This document shows positions 4,198-6,812 of a DNA stretch of 6,812 bases, in pieces; within the stretch, counting starts at the first letter, position 1, and every line of letters begins with the position of its first letter. A program made the position numbers and the translations under genes. This DNA comes from Thermoplasmata archaeon (GTDB taxonomy: Archaea > Thermoplasmatota > Thermoplasmata > Lutacidiplasmatales > UBA184), in contig JASHWY010000025.1 of NCBI GenBank assembly GCA_030043835.1, forward strand, positions 1-6,812, read 5' to 3'. Below the pieces are notes generated by a model. The model did not search any database and was not told where the DNA came from. It worked only from the letters and a program-made list of their open reading frames with translations.

Positions 4198-5649
4198 GTG
4201 ACCAAGATTCCCCAGATCGTCGGCCTCGACGAATTCACCTACGAGATCCCGAGGGGCGAGGTCCCCGGGATGAACGTTCCGGGCCGCCTCTTTTCCGACG
4301 CGGCGCTCCTCTCGGGAGTTGAGGGGGACCCCTCGCTCGGCCAGCTCGCGAACGTCGCCACCTTGCCCGGGATCCAACGGTACGCGCTCGCCATGCCCGA
4401 CATTCACTTCGGCTACGGGTTTCCCGTCGGCGGCGTCGCGGCGTTCGACCTCAACGAGGGCGTCGTCTCGCCGGGAGGGATCGGGTACGACATCAACTGC
4501 GGCGTTCGCCTCCTGCGCACCTCGCTCACCGTCGAGGAGGTCCGACCGCGCCTGGCCGCGCTCGTGGACCGTCTCTACCGCGAGGTCCCTTCGGGGGTCG
4601 GCTCGCACGGAGGCCACCCGGTCACCGCGCGCACGATCGACGACGTCCTCGTCGGTGGGGCGGCCTGGGCGGTCGACGCCGGTCTCGGGCGGAAGGAAGA
4701 CCTTGCAACGCAGGAGGAGGAAGGTGCGCTCGCGGGTGCTCGCCCCTCGGAGGTCTCGGAGAACGCCCGGAGGCGGGGGCTCAAACAGCTCGGGACCCTC
4801 GGCTCGGGAAACCACTTTCTGGAGGTTCAGGCGGTCGATGAAGTATTCGACCCCGCGTTCGCCTCGGCGCTCGGTCTCGTTCCCGGCCGGGTCACGGTCA
4901 TGCTCCACACGGGCTCCCGCGGGCTCGGCCACCAGGTGGCTACCGACTTCATCCAGCGAATGGACCGACACCTCGCGGAGGCCGGGACCCCTCTCATCGA
5001 CCGCCAGCTCTCCTGCGCGCCGATCGGATCGGACGATGGCCAGCGGTACATGGGGGCGATGGCCGCGGCGGCCAACTTCGCATGGGCGAATCGCCAGACG
5101 ATCACCTTCGGGATCCGTCGAGCGTTCGCGAGCGTCTTCGAGCGACCCGAGGAGGAGCTCGACCTCTCGGTCGTCTACGACATCGCGCACAACATCGCCA
5201 AGGTCGAGGAGCACGCCACCGACTCCGGCCGCAAGAAGGTGCTCGTGCATCGGAAGGGGGCTACGCGCGCGTTCCCCGCCGGCCGTGACGAGGTCCCCGC
5301 GGCCTATCGACCCTTTGGCCAACCCGTGCTGATCCCCGGCGACATGGGAACCGCGAGCTACGTGCTCGCCGGACTTCCCACGTCGATGGATCGGGCGTTC
5401 GGCTCCTCGTGCCACGGGGCCGGCCGGCGCCTGAGCCGCCACGCCGCAGTGCGGGCCTTCCGCTACGAGGAGGTCACCCGGGCGCTCCAGTCCCGGGGGA
5501 TCCTCGTCCGCTCCGCTTCCCGGGAAGGGGTGACCGAGGAAGCGCCGGGGGCCTACAAGAACGTCGAAGAGGTCGTGCGCGTCGCCGAAGGGGCCGGACT
5601 TACTCGGCGCGTCGCTCGACTCGTCCCTCTCGGCGTGGTCAAAGGCTAA
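4198..5649 (+). CDS. rtcB: RNA-splicing ligase RtcB
   Basis: RtcB joins the exon halves of spliced tRNAs: it ligates 2',3'-cyclic-phosphate (3'-phosphate) ends to 5'-hydroxyl ends using GTP and Mn2+. The 483 residues match the intein-free length of the Pyrococcus enzyme. Key blocks are MPDIHFGYGFPVGGVAAFD (66-84), SPGGIGYDINCGVRLL (91-106), GSGNHFLEV (202-210), HTGSRGLGHQVA (237-248), YDIAHNIAKVEEH (327-339), HRKGATRAF (351-359), and SSCHGAGR (403-410). Expected metal ligands are present as D98, C101, H206, H237 and H331, and H406 is the histidine that forms the GMP adduct. The C-terminus EEAPGAYKNV...PLGVVKG is complete. The start is GTG 4198, SD-less. Archease, often beside rtcB, is not in the window. 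The site-2 protease gene follows 87 bases downstream on the same strand. Confidence 0.97.
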   Translation: MTKIPQIVGLDEFTYEIPRGEVPGMNVPGRLFSDAALLSGVEGDPSLGQLANVATLPGIQRYALAMPDIHFGYGFPVGGVAAFDLNEGVVSPGGIGYDINCGVRLLRTSLTVEEVRPRLAALVDRLYREVPSGVGSHGGHPVTARTIDDVLVGGAAWAVDAGLGRKEDLATQEEEGALAGARPSEVSENARRRGLKQLGTLGSGNHFLEVQAVDEVFDPAFASALGLVPGRVTVMLHTGSRGLGHQVATDFIQRMDRHLAEAGTPLIDRQLSCAPIGSDDGQRYMGAMAAAANFAWANRQTITFGIRRAFASVFERPEEELDLSVVYDIAHNIAKVEEHATDSGRKKVLVHRKGATRAFPAGRDEVPAAYRPFGQPVLIPGDMGTASYVLAGLPTSMDRAFGSSCHGAGRRLSRHAAVRAFRYEEVTRALQSRGILVRSASREGVTEEAPGAYKNVEEVVRVAEGAGLTRRVARLVPLGVVKG

Positions 5650-5736
5650 CGCCTCCCGACTCCCTCACGGTTTCCGAGGCTTCGCCGGCTCCGACGACCT
5701 CAATACCCCCGTCTCTCGTAAAGCAGAAGGGAGCCT

Positions 5737-6812
5737 GTGAACCCGTACCTGGGCTACGAGATCGCGATCGCGGTCGTCATCGGCTACGCGGCGATCGTCT
5801 ACGCCCTCTATCGCGCCGGCCGGATCGGCCCGGATCGCGCCTTGACGCTGTTCGGTCCCGCGCTCATGATCAAAACGAAGCGGGGGCTCAAAGACCTCGA
5901 CCGGTGGGGCCGGTTCCGTCGGTTCTGGTCGCCCGTGTCGGACCTCGGGGTCACCCTCGCGGCGATCGCGATGGTCGCGATCATCGCCCTCCTCATCGTC
6001 GACGCGGTCGTCGCGTTCCGGCTCACACCGTCCCAGGCCCCGTCGGTTCAGGAGGCCCTCGGAATACCGGGGATCAATCCGATCATCCCGATCGGCTACG
6101 GGATCGTCGCGCTCGTGGTCGGGATCGTCCTCCACGAACTGATGCACGGCGTCATCGCTCGGTCCCAGGGGGTCGGCGTCAAGTCGGTCGGGGTCCTCTG
6201 GTGCGTCGTTCCGATCGGAGCCTTCGTCGAGCAGAACGACGCCGACATGATGGCGACGACCCGGAGGAAGCGAGACCGGATCGCCGCGGCGGGCGTCCTC
6301 GCGAACTTTGTTCTCGCGGTCGTCTTTTTCCTCGCCCTCTCGGGCCTCGTCACCTCGTCGGTCTCGCCCAACGCGAACGGCGTCGGGATCGCGTACGTCG
6401 AGCCCGGAACCCCGGCGGCGAACGCGTCGCTCGCTCCGGGCGACATCCTCGCCTCGGTCAATGGGACCGCGACGACCACGGCGAGCCTCTTCGAGAGCGC
6501 GCTCGCCGCCACGACCCCCGGGGAGAACGTGAGCGTCGTCTTCTACTCGAACGCGGAAGGCCGCCTGGTCTCGACCGTCGTCACGCTCGCCCCGAGCCCG
6601 ACCGTGAAGGGCCGGGGATTCCTCGGCGTCGAAGTCACCTTCCTCACCCCGACGGAATTGAAGCAGACCTTAGTCGCGCCGTTCTCGAGCTCGTCCGGCC
6701 CGATCGTGGGATCCCTCGACTGGCTCGTGCTGCCCCTCGCCACGCTCGAACCGGTGGCCGGCACGACGGCGAGCTACTACCACCTCTCGGGACCGCTCGC
6801 GAGCGCCAACCC
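5737..6812 (+). CDS. Site-2 protease family (M50) membrane metalloprotease, partial
   Basis: This is an intramembrane zinc metalloprotease of the S2P type, which cuts membrane-bound substrates. The first 358 residues are visible and the gene continues past the window. GTG 5737 is the first possible start after an in-frame TAA at 5719; GGGAG lies three bases before it. Likely membrane helices are about 8-25, 70-95, 118-141, 150-164 and 184-205. The third carries the zinc site HELMH (133-137), followed by GAFVEQNDADM (161-171) and RDRIAAAGVLANF (179-191), blocks typical of archaeal S2P proteins. A PDZ domain occupies about 214-290, with GIAYVEPGTPAANASLAPGDILASVNG as its core, predicted outside or membrane-adjacent. 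The second zinc-ligand motif (Asp-Gly, usually after the PDZ) is not reached. The substrate is unknown; no anti-sigma factor or partner is nearby. Confidence 0.92.
   Translation, partial: MNPYLGYEIAIAVVIGYAAIVYALYRAGRIGPDRALTLFGPALMIKTKRGLKDLDRWGRFRRFWSPVSDLGVTLAAIAMVAIIALLIVDAVVAFRLTPSQAPSVQEALGIPGINPIIPIGYGIVALVVGIVLHELMHGVIARSQGVGVKSVGVLWCVVPIGAFVEQNDADMMATTRRKRDRIAAAGVLANFVLAVVFFLALSGLVTSSVSPNANGVGIAYVEPGTPAANASLAPGDILASVNGTATTTASLFESALAATTPGENVSVVFYSNAEGRLVSTVVTLAPSPTVKGRGFLGVEVTFLTPTELKQTLVAPFSSSSGPIVGSLDWLVLPLATLEPVAGTTASYYHLSGPLASAN

Noticed and set aside
4141..4279. Two copies of the palindrome GAACGTTC (4141-4148 and 4272-4279)
   Set aside because: The second copy lies in rtcB codons for a conserved N-V-P segment, and an 8-base match at 131 bases spacing is weak evidence of an operator pair.
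4114..5442. Long open frame of 442 codons on the minus strand opposite rtcB
   Set aside because: It lies wholly antisense to an unmistakable RtcB, and its Arg/Asp/Glu/Gly-rich product resembles no family; long antisense frames are expected in GC-rich coding DNA.
4198..5649. Intein in RtcB
   Set aside because: Some archaeal rtcB genes carry inteins, but the motifs here are contiguous and the length of 483 residues leaves no room for one.

Overview
The window comes from a GC-rich archaeon, most likely a member of the Thermoplasmatota. It opens with the last 73 bases of an archaeal-type 16S rRNA gene, ending in the anti-Shine-Dalgarno core CCTCCT. No spacer tRNA or 23S gene follows; a protein-coding operon starts about 145 bases downstream. 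An unlinked 16S gene of this kind is typical of Thermoplasma relatives. The proteins are also archaeal in type: a lumazine-synthase-like riboflavin synthase, the RibL FAD synthetase, a long-form RtcB and an archaeal-style site-2 protease. The lineage assignment is inference, since no phylogeny could be run.

Bases 218-2310 (+ strand) form a compact flavin operon, ribB-ribL-ribC-ribH. RibB makes the four-carbon precursor 3,4-dihydroxy-2-butanone 4-phosphate. RibH condenses it with the ribitylaminouracil to give 6,7-dimethyl-8-ribityllumazine. RibC dismutates two lumazines to riboflavin. RibL adenylylates FMN to FAD. The GTP-branch enzymes (ArfA/ArfB/ArfC and later steps) and the CTP-dependent riboflavin kinase needed between RibC and RibL are not in the window. 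ribB-ribL overlap by 16 bases and ribL-ribC by 4; ribH follows ribC after 28 bases with a strong ribosome binding site.

Bases 2311-4081 hold three single genes. A short minus-strand gene (2455-2811) encodes a 118-residue protein resembling an SCP2-type lipid-binding fold. It is divergent from birA (2938-3678, +), a biotin-protein ligase without a DNA-binding domain. birA converges on a minus-strand gene (3734-4081) for a small protein with two predicted membrane helices, a proline-rich linker and a four-cysteine zinc ribbon.

Bases 4198-5649 (+) encode RtcB, the tRNA-splicing RNA ligase, full length and without an intein. After 87 bases comes a membrane-embedded zinc metalloprotease of the site-2 protease (M50) family with a PDZ domain, which runs off the end of the window.

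Most of the window is core metabolism and RNA processing, and I see no mobile element, CRISPR array or clear novel system. The points most worth checking are unusual residues in the RibB active-site region, the absence of the C-terminal cysteines in RibL, a perfect inverted repeat at the promoter position of the SCP2-like gene, and the uncharacterised two-helix zinc-ribbon protein beside rtcB.
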